14,982 nt of DNA from Oscillospiraceae bacterium (GCA_022792755.1 JAAWBP010000014.1:1-14982); one strand, 5' to 3'; positions 1 to 6,189 are shown, numbered from the stretch's first letter. The notes: generated from the sequence alone by a model not told the origin. Made by a program: numbers and translations.

Positions 1-28
1 CGTATCGTCCAACCGGGGCCACCCGGCG
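1..28. repeat. 28-base direct repeat, copy 1
   Basis: The first 28 bases of the window, starting CGTATCGTCCAACCGG, are repeated without mismatch at 235-262, with a 234-base period. The repeat contains a GC hairpin (CCGG..CCGG). The period suggests that the left repeat locus is a tandem array continuing out of the window to the left. Confidence 0.9.
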
Positions 29-234
29 CGGAGTACCTCCGCCGGTGATTCGCACACAAACGAGTTACCGGTTTTTGGGTTTTAGTCCTGCGAGGCCTGT
101 GGCCAGGCTGGACAATACGCACACCAAGGTTTTGCCAGTCTTTAGATTGTAGACCTGCGAAGCAGCTAATGCAGAATCGGTACAATGTGCCTCGCGGGAT
201 ACAACCCTATAAGTTCGGTATCACTTAGGGATCG

Positions 235-262
235 CGTATCGTCCAACCGGGGCCACCCGGCG
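235..262. repeat. 28-base direct repeat, copy 2
   Basis: Identical to bases 1-28. Here the repeat overlaps the outer edge of the 47-base module (ending at 237) and stops a few bases before the AAAGGAAGG ribosome binding site of the ABC-F gene. The repeat boundary therefore almost touches the translation signals of that gene. Confidence 0.9.
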
Positions 263-279
263 GCAGAAAGGAAGGTTCC

Positions 280-2193
280 ATGTTATTATCCTGCAGCCAG
301 CTCACCAAGAGCTTTGGAGATAAATTAATCTTAGACCAAGTCAGTTTTTCCATCAATGAGGGCGACCGGATCGGCCTGATCGGGGTCAACGGCGCGGGAA
401 AATCGACCCTGCTCAACCTGCTGACCGGGAAATACGAGCCGGACAGCGGGGAGATCGCCCGGGGAAGCGGCGCCGTCGGCTATCTGGAGCAGAACAGCGG
501 CCTCGAAACCGGCCGCAGCATCCTGGATGAAATGCTTTCGGTCTTCTCCTCCCTTTTGGAGACGGAGGAACGGCTCCGGGCGCTTGAGCAGGAAATCGCC
601 TCCCTGCCGCCCGATTCCCCGCTCTATGAGGAGCGTTCCGCCGAATACGCCCGCCTCACCGCCGAATTCGAGGCGGGGGACGGGTACCTGATCCGGGTGA
701 AGATCGAGACGGTCTTGAACGGGATGGGGTTCCCGAAGGAGCTTTACGGCCGCGGGATCGGCTCGCTGTCGGGCGGGGAGAAAACCCGGCTCGCCATGGC
801 AAAGCTCCTTCTGGAGCAGCCGGCCCTCCTGATCCTGGACGAGCCGACCAACCACCTCGACTTCAAGACGGTGATGTGGCTGGAGGGGTATCTCGCCGGC
901 TACAAGGGCGCTTTGTTGGTCGTCTCCCACGACCGGTATTTCCTCGACCGGCTGGTCACCCAGATCTGGGAGCTGGAGGAGCGCCGCCTGTTCGATTATC
1001 CGGGGAACTACACCAAGTATAAGCAGCTCAAGGCCGAACGGCGGGAGGCCTGGCAGAAGGCTTACGACAAACAGCAGGCGCAGATCGCCTCGATGCAGGA
1101 ATACGCCGAGAAAAACATCGTCCGCGCCTCCACCTCGAACCGGGCCAAGAGCAGGCTCCACCAGCTCGCCAACATGGAGCGGATCGAAAAGCCCTTCGGC
1201 GAACAGAAAACGCCGTCCTTCCGCTTCTCCGTTTCGACTTCCCCGGTCAAAGAGCTTCTGACGGTCAAAGAACTCGAGCTGGCGGTTGGCGAAGGAGAAG
1301 GCCGGAAAGTCCTGGCGGATCACCTCTCGCTCGAAATCCGGCGGAATGAAAAGGCCGCCGTCATCGGGGCAAACGGGATCGGCAAAACCACCCTGCTCAA
1401 GTCCCTTCTGGGGCTCCTCCCTCAAAAGGGGGATATCCGGTGGGGCCGGGGCGCCACCAAAAGCTATTACGACCAGGAGAGCGGCCAGATGAACCCCGAA
1501 AACACCGCGTTGGAGGAACTGTGGAGCCGCTTCCCCTCCCTGCCGGAGCATCAAGTGCGCGGGCTGCTCGGGCGGGTGCTGATCACCGGGGACAACTGCT
1601 ATAAAAAGGTTTCGGTGTTGAGCGGCGGGGAGCGGGCACGGCTGGGGTTTGCCATCCTGATGGCGGAGGGGCGGAACACCCTCCTCCTCGACGAGCCGAC
1701 CAACCACCTCGACCTGGCGAGCCGGGAGGAGCTGGAACAGGCGCTCGCGGAATACGAAGGGACGCTGATCTTCGTCTCCCACGACCGCTATTTCTTGAAC
1801 GCGATCCCGACCAAAATCCTCGAGCTGGACGAGACCGGCGTTTCGGTTTATCCGGGGAATTTCGAGGACTACCTCGCCGCCAAAGAGAAGGAGAAGGCTG
1901 GGCAGCCGCCAGAGCCGCCCGCCCCTGCCTCCCCTCCCGGCGAAAAGGGGGAAGGGTATTACCGCTCCAAGCAGCAGCGGAGCGAGGATGCCAAACGCCG
2001 GAAACGGCTGGCTGAACTGGAACAGCTCACAGAGGAGCTGGACGGGACGATCCTGCGGCTGGAGATCGAGATTTCCGACCCGGAAAACGGGGCGGACTAT
2101 CAGCTTTTGCAGGATCTGTGCGCCGACTTGGAGGAGGCCCGCGCAGCCCACGACGCAGCCTTGGAGGAATGGCTGGAGCTGAGCGGGGGATGA
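280..2193 (+). CDS. ABC-F family ATPase (ribosome-associated, YdiF/Uup-like)
   Basis: A soluble protein of 637 residues with two ABC ATPase domains and no membrane segment, the hallmark of ABC-F proteins that act on the ribosome rather than in transport. Domain 1 has Walker A GVNGAGKST (35-43), signature LSGGE (163-167) and Walker B LLILDEPTNHLD (183-194). The charged inter-domain linker (about 243-320) matches the region that contacts P-site tRNA in this family. Domain 2 has GANGIGKTT (363-371), LSGGE (447-451) and LLLDEPTNHLD (468-478). A Pro-rich spacer (about 541-556) leads to a charged, probably coiled-coil C-terminal tail (about 565-632), as in YdiF/Uup-type members. AAAGGAAGG lies four bases before the ATG. 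Whether it gives antibiotic resistance or has a general translation role cannot be told; the tail and context favour the housekeeping type. Confidence 0.93.
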   Translation: MLLSCSQLTKSFGDKLILDQVSFSINEGDRIGLIGVNGAGKSTLLNLLTGKYEPDSGEIARGSGAVGYLEQNSGLETGRSILDEMLSVFSSLLETEERLRALEQEIASLPPDSPLYEERSAEYARLTAEFEAGDGYLIRVKIETVLNGMGFPKELYGRGIGSLSGGEKTRLAMAKLLLEQPALLILDEPTNHLDFKTVMWLEGYLAGYKGALLVVSHDRYFLDRLVTQIWELEERRLFDYPGNYTKYKQLKAERREAWQKAYDKQQAQIASMQEYAEKNIVRASTSNRAKSRLHQLANMERIEKPFGEQKTPSFRFSVSTSPVKELLTVKELELAVGEGEGRKVLADHLSLEIRRNEKAAVIGANGIGKTTLLKSLLGLLPQKGDIRWGRGATKSYYDQESGQMNPENTALEELWSRFPSLPEHQVRGLLGRVLITGDNCYKKVSVLSGGERARLGFAILMAEGRNTLLLDEPTNHLDLASREELEQALAEYEGTLIFVSHDRYFLNAIPTKILELDETGVSVYPGNFEDYLAAKEKEKAGQPPEPPAPASPPGEKGEGYYRSKQQRSEDAKRRKRLAELEQLTEELDGTILRLEIEISDPENGADYQLLQDLCADLEEARAAHDAALEEWLELSGG

Positions 2194-2205
2194 TCCTCAT
2201 CCCCC
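2185..2205 (+). other. Hairpin over the ABC-F stop codon
   Basis: GGGGGATGA and TCATCCCCC form a perfect 9-bp stem with a three-base loop. The left arm contains the TGA stop codon at 2191-2193. No T-run follows, so it is not a standard terminator. It may shape the 3' end of the coding region or affect coupling to the next gene, which starts 56 bases on. Confidence 0.5.
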
Positions 2206-2249
2206 GGGGATACCGTAAACCATCTGGAACCGAGAAAGGAGAATGACCC

Positions 2250-2750
2250 ATGAAACAAGTAGAAGTTTATTTCGACTACCTCTGCCCCTACTGCTATGAG
2301 GGGCACAAAAACCTGAAGGAGCTGCTCCCGCATCACCCCGATGCGGCGGTCGTCTGGATGCCCTGTGAGGCCCATCCCCGGCCGGAGCAGTCAAAAATCT
2401 ACAGCGACGTCGCCATCATGGGGATGTACTTCCTCCGGGACAACGGCGGGGATGTTGACCGGTACAACGACCTCGTCTATGCGGCCCACTTTGAAAAAGG
2501 GCTGCGGATCGACGATCTAGAGGTTCTCAGCGCCATCGCGGAGAAGTGCGGCGCTGATCCCTCCGCCTTCCGCGAGGCGGTCTCGAACGGGCGGTATGCC
2601 GAAGCGGTTCTCGATGGGAACCGGCGCGCCTGGGGCGAAAAAGGCTGGGAAGCGGTGCCGAGCTATTCCGGCGGCGGGAAGGACATCGGCTCCCGGGGCG
2701 GCATCCTGGTGCCGAAGAAGGAGCTCGACCGGTTTTTGTCGGAGCTGTAA
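2250..2750 (+). CDS. DsbA-family thioredoxin-fold oxidoreductase
   Basis: A 166-residue protein with a CPYC redox motif (12-15) directly after the first beta strand (VEVYFDYLCPYC). A helical insertion follows (about 45-120), with a probable cis-Pro loop near WEAVPSY (133-139). This is the DsbA/FrnE-like layout, although the protein is shorter than typical FrnE (a little over 200 residues). There is no signal peptide, so it should work in the cytoplasm on thiol or disulfide substrates. AAAGGAGA precedes the ATG at good spacing. It lies 56 bases after the ABC-F gene with no terminator between them, so co-transcription is likely. It ends just before a strong terminator. The substrate is not known. 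A role as a protein disulfide isomerase or a glutathione-S-transferase-kappa-like enzyme cannot be separated by sight. Confidence 0.8.
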   Translation: MKQVEVYFDYLCPYCYEGHKNLKELLPHHPDAAVVWMPCEAHPRPEQSKIYSDVAIMGMYFLRDNGGDVDRYNDLVYAAHFEKGLRIDDLEVLSAIAEKCGADPSAFREAVSNGRYAEAVLDGNRRAWGEKGWEAVPSYSGGGKDIGSRGGILVPKKELDRFLSEL

Positions 2751-2752
2751 CC

Positions 2753-2804
2753 AAAATGAGACGGACGGCGGGCATATCGGCCCAAACCGTCCGTCTCATT
2801 TTTT
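2753..2804. terminator. Bidirectional intrinsic terminator
   Basis: A 16-bp perfect stem (AAAATGAGACGGACGG at 2753-2768 with its complement at 2787-2802) has an inner GGGC/GCCC pairing in the loop and a run of T at 2799-2804. On the minus strand the hairpin is also followed by TTTT. It sits between the end of the DsbA-like gene and the end of the convergent GNAT gene, and can serve both. Confidence 0.93.
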
Positions 2805-2819
2805 CCGCGCCCTTCCGCT

Positions 2820-3386
2820 TTAAACGTCCGCCCGCCGCCACTCCCCCCGGAGGGCGGCATAAAGGGCGACGTCGCAGAACTCGCCGGTGTTGGTCTTCGC
2901 CGCCCGGCGGGAAACCCCTTCCAATACCATCCCGGCTTTCCGCATCACCGCGCCGGAAGCCGGGTTTTTCGTGTTGTGCCGGGCGAAAACCCGCTCGTAT
3001 TCCACCCGGTTGAGCAGGTGATCCAACACCGCTGTAGCGGCCTCGGTCATGTAGCCCTGCCCCCAGAGCCGCCGTGAGAGGCAGTACCCCAGCTCGGCCG
3101 ATGCGAGGAATTCATCCGCGTGAACGACGTCGATCCCGCCGAGCGGCTCGTCCGCTTCCCGCAGGGTGATGCACCAGTGATAGCCGTGAGGTTTCCGGTA
3201 GTCCTTACACCAGGACGCCACCACCGTCCGGGTCACGCCGGCGTTCTGATGGGCCCGCCAGCTCAGGTACCGCGTCACCTCCGGGTCGGAGGCCCAGTTT
3301 TTGTAAACCGCCCCCGCATCCTCCAACCGGAAAGGGCGGAGGACCAGCCGCTCCGTTTGGAGCAGAACTGAACCGGTGTGTTTCAT
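2820..3386 (-). CDS. GNAT N-acetyltransferase (RimJ/RimL type)
   Basis: A 188-residue acetyltransferase of the RimJ/RimL-like GNAT subgroup. The N-terminus LLQTERLVLRPFRLEDA (8-24) is the standard opening of this group. The acetyl-CoA pyrophosphate loop is RRLWGQGYMTEA (105-116), and the late strand and helix NPASGAVMRKAGM (141-153) completes the fold. The product would transfer acetyl from acetyl-CoA to an amine, possibly a protein N-terminus or a small molecule; the acceptor cannot be read from sequence. The start at 3386 is chosen because AGAGGGGGG sits just upstream and the family homology begins at residue 8. An in-frame start 51 bases further upstream would add an Arg-rich tail unlike the family. 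It is transcribed alone, convergent with the DsbA-like gene. Confidence 0.88.
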   Translation of the reverse strand: MKHTGSVLLQTERLVLRPFRLEDAGAVYKNWASDPEVTRYLSWRAHQNAGVTRTVVASWCKDYRKPHGYHWCITLREADEPLGGIDVVHADEFLASAELGYCLSRRLWGQGYMTEAATAVLDHLLNRVEYERVFARHNTKNPASGAVMRKAGMVLEGVSRRAAKTNTGEFCDVALYAALRGEWRRADV

Positions 3387-3453
3387 TTGTAACCCCCCTC
3401 TGCGTGCTGTTTGGGATGGGAACCGCCCCCGGCCCATTTTATGCGCTCATCCT

Positions 3454-3482
3454 ATTATAGGTCAATTCAACCCTATTTCCAA
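3454..3482 (-). promoter_or_regulatory. Promoter for the GNAT gene
   Basis: On the minus strand, TTGGAA (3482-3477) and TATAAT (3459-3454) are separated by 17 bases, about 70 bases before the GNAT start codon. The perfect -10 box and ideal spacing support a sigma-A promoter. Confidence 0.7.
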
Positions 3483-3501
3483 TAGGTAAAATTGATATAA
3501 T
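3472..3501 (+). promoter_or_regulatory. Divergent promoter and dyad for the small gene at 3549
   Basis: TGATATAAT (3493-3501) is an extended -10 element; no good -35 is present. The dyad CCTATT-tcc-AATAGG (3472-3486) covers its -35 position and also the -35 box of the minus-strand GNAT promoter. The dyad could be an operator acting on both promoters, which is inference from its position. Confidence 0.55.
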
Positions 3502-3548
3502 AAGGAGGGAAGAACTCCTGATTCATCTGTAAGGAAAAGGAGGGGTTT

Positions 3549-3770
3549 GTGTTGTCTTTAGAAAAATATCTGGTTCAGAATATGAAGGTCTACAAAAGGA
3601 TCGCCGACGATTTCCAGGAATTCTTAGAAAGCCAATTTGCGGAAATCGTGCTGGAAACCCAGGAGATTTTACAGAATAAAGAGGCAAGCGACATCCAAAA
3701 GATAGAAGCAATCACCGCTGTTTACCAGCGGCATGGAATCCGCCTCAAAGTCCGCCACGGCTCAGGCTGA
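3549..3770 (+). CDS. Small helical protein of unknown function
   Basis: A 73-residue product that I do not recognise. It reads as almost wholly alpha-helical and charged (KYLVQNMKVYKRIADDFQ at the start, then LESQFAEIVLETQEIL), with a basic tail, RLKVRHGSG. There is no membrane segment, signal peptide or cysteine motif. The start is a GTG at 3549 with AAGGAGG a few bases upstream; the TTG at 3552 is an alternative. An extended -10 promoter about 50 bases upstream suggests that it is really transcribed. Its stop codon overlaps the first copy of the repeat that flanks the toxin-antitoxin genes. It could be a small regulatory or structural protein, but nothing in the sequence fixes a role. Confidence 0.6.
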   Translation: MLSLEKYLVQNMKVYKRIADDFQEFLESQFAEIVLETQEILQNKEASDIQKIEAITAVYQRHGIRLKVRHGSG

Positions 3771-3793
3771 ACTCCCGCTGTCCGGGTTCCGTG

Positions 3794-3805
3794 GCAAGCG
3801 CTTGC
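3794..3805. promoter_or_regulatory. Perfect 12-bp palindrome, possible LacI-family operator
   Basis: GCAAGCGCTTGC is a perfect palindrome with a central CG, the form bound by LacI/GalR-family regulators including CcpA. GGCAAGCGCTTGCA fits the usual cre pattern at 12 of 14 positions. It lies about 30 bases upstream of the -35 box at 3835. The matching part of the second repeat copy lacks it. Binding is inference. Confidence 0.4.
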
Positions 3806-3834
3806 ATTTCAAAGGCGCTTTTCCAGTCTCCCTC

Positions 3835-3864
3835 TTGCCAGCCCTCCCGCAGAAGTGATAGAAT
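3835..3864 (+). promoter_or_regulatory. Promoter of the toxin-antitoxin operon
   Basis: TTGCCA (3835-3840) and TAGAAT (3859-3864) with an 18-base spacer. The same boxes and spacing occur before guaB. The antitoxin ATG follows about 90 bases later. Confidence 0.7.
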
Positions 3865-3955
3865 GAAAATATCGATCGTTCTCCATATCGCATTGGAAAA
3901 GGCAGATAAACCATGCAAAACCCACATACACTAATCACGAGAGGAAGTGTGTATT

Positions 3956-4165
3956 ATGAGCAACCGAGAATTTGCAAAAAACCTGATCGACCAGATCCCC
4001 GAGAGCCGATTGCTCTACGTTATTTCGTACCTGCAAGGGGCGGCAGTTCCCGACGAAACGCCAAACGCCGGCACGCTGGAAGCCTTTGCGGAGTTAGAGC
4101 ATGGAGGCGGCCACAGGTTCAGCGGTACGACAGAACAGCTTTTCGCCGAACTGACGGAGGACTGA
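3956..4165 (+). CDS. Antitoxin of a YafQ-type toxin-antitoxin pair
   Basis: A 69-residue protein directly upstream of a YafQ-like toxin gene, with one base between its stop and the toxin start. This is the usual antitoxin-first, translationally coupled order. The C-terminal part (about 42-69: AGTLEAFAELE... then QLFAELTED) resembles the toxin-wrapping tail of RelB/DinJ-like antitoxins. The N-terminal half (NREFAKNLIDQIPESRLLYV) reads as helical and does not look like the ribbon-helix-helix DNA-binding domain of E. coli DinJ. It should neutralise the toxin by binding; autorepression cannot be assumed. The ATG at 3956 is preferred to the GTG at 3947 because GAGAGGAAG lies at suitable distance before it. 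Confidence 0.85.
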   Translation: MSNREFAKNLIDQIPESRLLYVISYLQGAAVPDETPNAGTLEAFAELEHGGGHRFSGTTEQLFAELTED

Positions 4166-4166
4166 A

Positions 4167-4439
4167 ATGCTCGAAGTAAGGTACTCCACAAAGTTCAAGC
4201 GGGATTTCAAAACCTGTGTGAAACGCCGCTGTAAAATGGAAAAACTGCAGCAGGTAATCGACACGCTCCGCATCCCGGAGACGCTGCCTTTAAAGAACGC
4301 AGACCACAGCCTGACCGGAAACTACTTGGATTATCGGGAATGCCATATAGAGCCGGACTGGCTGCTGATTTACCGCCAAAAGGGAAACGAGCTGTTCCTC
4401 TACCGCACAGGCACACACGCTGACCTGTTCGGTATCTAG
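4167..4439 (+). CDS. yafQ: YafQ-family mRNA interferase toxin (RelE/ParE superfamily)
   Basis: A 90-residue toxin of the YafQ branch of the RelE superfamily, which cuts mRNA in the ribosomal A site. The residues known from E. coli YafQ are all present at a constant offset of three: His47, His60, Asp64, Trp65, Arg80, His84 and Phe88 here correspond to His50, His63, Asp67, Trp68, Arg83, His87 and Phe91. The ending YRTGTHADLFGI is the family signature. Length is usual for the family. An ACGGAGG ribosome binding site lies inside the end of the antitoxin gene, so the two are translated together. The intact active site suggests a working toxin. Confidence 0.95.
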   Translation: MLEVRYSTKFKRDFKTCVKRRCKMEKLQQVIDTLRIPETLPLKNADHSLTGNYLDYRECHIEPDWLLIYRQKGNELFLYRTGTHADLFGI

Positions 4440-4475
4440 CGGAATACAAAACCGTCGACTGGGACCAAAAAATGA

Positions 4476-4525
4476 GTGAGACAGAGCAAGGCACGGGAGC
4501 CGTGCGATCAAGCTTTGTCTGACAC
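4476..4525 (+). other. Two-part stem-loop after the toxin gene
   Basis: An outer stem AGACAGAGC / GCTTTGTCT (4479-4487 / 4512-4520) encloses a perfect inner hairpin, GCACGG-gag-CCGTGC (4491-4505). GTG/CAC extends the outer stem past a small bulge. No T-run follows, so termination is uncertain. It may protect or process the 3' end of the toxin mRNA. Confidence 0.5.
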
Positions 4526-4530
4526 AAACG

Positions 4531-4639
4531 GAACTCCCGCTGTCCGGGTTCACCGGCAATCCATCAAAAAACGCCCGGATTCCAAGGGATAATTTTAACG
4601 TTTTACCTATTGCCAGCCCTCCCGCAGAAGTGGTAGAAT
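4531..4639 (+). repeat. Promoter-bearing repeat, copy 2 (before guaB)
   Basis: Second copy of the repeat at 3769-3864: the first 20 bases are identical, the last 30 differ at one site, and the middle is diverged and 13 bases longer. The toxin-antitoxin genes lie exactly between the two copies. Confidence 0.85.
4610..4639 (+). promoter_or_regulatory. Promoter of guaB
   Basis: TTGCCA (4610-4615) and TAGAAT (4634-4639) with an 18-base spacer, the same as in the toxin-antitoxin promoter. The predicted mRNA leader is only about 43 bases, too short for a purine riboswitch. Confidence 0.75.
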
Positions 4640-4688
4640 AGTAAAAATATCGTTCTCTGTTCTGTATTGGAAGAAAGGATGTGCGGAC

Positions 4689-6164
4689 ATGCTGGAAACC
4701 GGATATGAAAAAAAATTTGTAAAAGAGGGGCTCACCTTCGACGATGTTCTGCTGATCCCCGCGAAATCGGACGTGCTGCCGGGCGAGGTCAAGCTCCGTT
4801 CCCGTCTGGCGCGGGACATCTACCTGAACACCCCACTGCTCACCGCGGCGATGGACACCGTGACCGAGTCCGGGATGGCGATTGCCATTGCCAGGGAGGG
4901 CGGGATCGGCGTCATCCACAAAAACATGTCGATCGAGGCGCAGGCCGAAGAGGTTGACAAGGTCAAGCGCTCTGAAAACGGGGTCATCGTCAACCCGTTC
5001 TCCCTCGGGCCGGAGCATTTTGTCTACGATGCAAACGAGTTGATGGGGAAATTCAAAATATCCGGCGTGCCGATCGTCGAAAACGGGAAGCTGGTCGGCA
5101 TCATCACCAACCGGGACCTCCGGTTCCTGACCGATTACAACACCAAGATCAAAGACGTCATGACCAGAGAGAACCTGGTCACCGCGCCGGTTGGCACCAC
5201 CCTCGCGCAGGCGCAGGAAATCCTCCGCCGGCACAAGATCGAAAAGCTGCCGCTGGTGGATGACGAGGGCAACCTCAAGGGGCTGATCACCATCAAGGAC
5301 ATCGAAAAGGCCGTCCAGTACCCGAACTCCGCCCGGGACAAAAACGGCCGCCTTCTCTGCGCCGCCGCCATCGGCGTGACCGACGACGTTCTGGAGCGCG
5401 CCGGGGCGCTGGTGGAAGCACAGGTTGACGCGCTGGTGCTCGATTCCGCACACGGGCACAGCCGCGGCATCCTCCGGTGCGTTGAAAAGGTCAAGAAGGC
5501 GTTCCCCGAGGTCGCGCTGATTGCGGGAAACATCGCCACCGCAGCCGCGGCGGAGGAGCTGATCGCCGCCGGGGCGGACTGCCTCAAGGTCGGGATCGGG
5601 CCGGGGTCGATCTGCACCACCCGCGTTGTCGCCGGAATCGGCGTCCCGCAGATCACCGCTGTCTACGACGTGGCCTGCGTCGCGCAGAAATATGAGATCC
5701 CCGTCATCGCGGACGGCGGCATCAAATACTCCGGCGACATCGTGAAAGCCCTCGCAGCGGGCGCTTCGACCGTCATGCTGGGCTCCCTCCTCGCGGGCTG
5801 CGAGGAAGCGCCGGGCGAAAGCGAAATCTACCAGGGGCGGCAGTTTAAGGTTTACCGCGGAATGGGGAGCCTCGGGGCGATGGCCAAGGGCTCCAAAGAC
5901 CGGTATTTCCAGCAGAACAACCAAAAGCTGGTGCCCGAAGGGGTCGAGGGCCGCGTCCCGTTCAAGGGCGCCCTTTCGGATACCGTTTACCAGCTGGTCG
6001 GCGGCATCCGCTCCGGGATGGGCTACTGCGGCTGTGAAACCATCCCCGACCTCCACCAAAAGGCGCAGTTTGTCAAAATCACCGGCGCGGGCCTCAAAGA
6101 AAGCCATCCACACGATATCTACATCACCAAGGAAGCGCCGAACTATTCTGCCTCAAACGTATAA
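4689..6164 (+). CDS. guaB: IMP dehydrogenase
   Basis: A 491-residue enzyme that oxidises IMP to XMP with NAD+, the committed step of guanine nucleotide synthesis, in the cytoplasm. The N-terminus GLTFDDVLLIPAKSDVLP (14-31) is diagnostic. Two CBS domains (about 98-210) are inserted in the TIM barrel, as usual. The catalytic loop GIGPGSICTT (302-311) carries the nucleophilic Cys309. The mobile flap follows MGSLGAMAKGSKDRY. Length is typical and no key residue is missing. AAAGGA precedes the ATG. The gene stands alone, between the duplicated promoter repeat and a strong terminator; guaA is not in the window. Confidence 0.98.
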   Translation: MLETGYEKKFVKEGLTFDDVLLIPAKSDVLPGEVKLRSRLARDIYLNTPLLTAAMDTVTESGMAIAIAREGGIGVIHKNMSIEAQAEEVDKVKRSENGVIVNPFSLGPEHFVYDANELMGKFKISGVPIVENGKLVGIITNRDLRFLTDYNTKIKDVMTRENLVTAPVGTTLAQAQEILRRHKIEKLPLVDDEGNLKGLITIKDIEKAVQYPNSARDKNGRLLCAAAIGVTDDVLERAGALVEAQVDALVLDSAHGHSRGILRCVEKVKKAFPEVALIAGNIATAAAAEELIAAGADCLKVGIGPGSICTTRVVAGIGVPQITAVYDVACVAQKYEIPVIADGGIKYSGDIVKALAAGASTVMLGSLLAGCEEAPGESEIYQGRQFKVYRGMGSLGAMAKGSKDRYFQQNNQKLVPEGVEGRVPFKGALSDTVYQLVGGIRSGMGYCGCETIPDLHQKAQFVKITGAGLKESHPHDIYITKEAPNYSASNV

Positions 6165-6189
6165 TTTCAATATACAATACGCTTTGTAT

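Larger units (their letters stand above)
1..262 (-). repeat. Structured intergenic repeat, left locus
   Basis: This non-coding stretch ends just before the ribosome binding site of the ABC-F gene. Read on the minus strand it is built from parts that recur at 9168-9480. One is a 47-base module (191-237) running from ACGCGATCC to CCCGCGAG. Two others are 45-base modules (118-162 and 51-95) that start C(T/C)TCGCAGG and end GTGTGCG. There is also a perfect hairpin, GCGGAG-tac-CTCCGC on the plus strand (28-42), and GC hairpins of the CCGG..CCGG type near both ends. No open reading frame explains it. The homology is seen directly by aligning the two loci; function is unknown. A mobile intergenic repeat or a structured RNA are the main options. 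Confidence 0.75.
3769..3864 (+). repeat. Promoter-bearing repeat, copy 1 (before the toxin-antitoxin pair)
   Basis: Two conserved blocks bracket a diverged middle. The first 20 bases (3769-3788, GAACTCCCGCTG...) are identical to 4531-4550. The 30 bases at 3835-3864 match 4610-4639 with one difference. The second block holds the -35 and -10 boxes. The copy begins on the stop codon of the small gene before it. Confidence 0.85.

Noticed and set aside
181..186. TACAAT as a -10 box for the ABC-F gene
   Set aside because: No -35 box lies at 16-18 bases upstream, and the sequence belongs to the repeat element.
331..2151. Long open frame on the minus strand opposite the ABC-F gene
   Set aside because: It has a Pro/Arg/Gly/Gln-rich composition without domains and arises from the GC-rich codon pattern of the real gene. 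The same holds for the frames opposite guaB (4290-6113) and pheT (11126-12622).
4640..4688. Purine riboswitch or PurR box before guaB
   Set aside because: The leader is only about 43 bases and holds no riboswitch core; no PurR-type repeat is visible.
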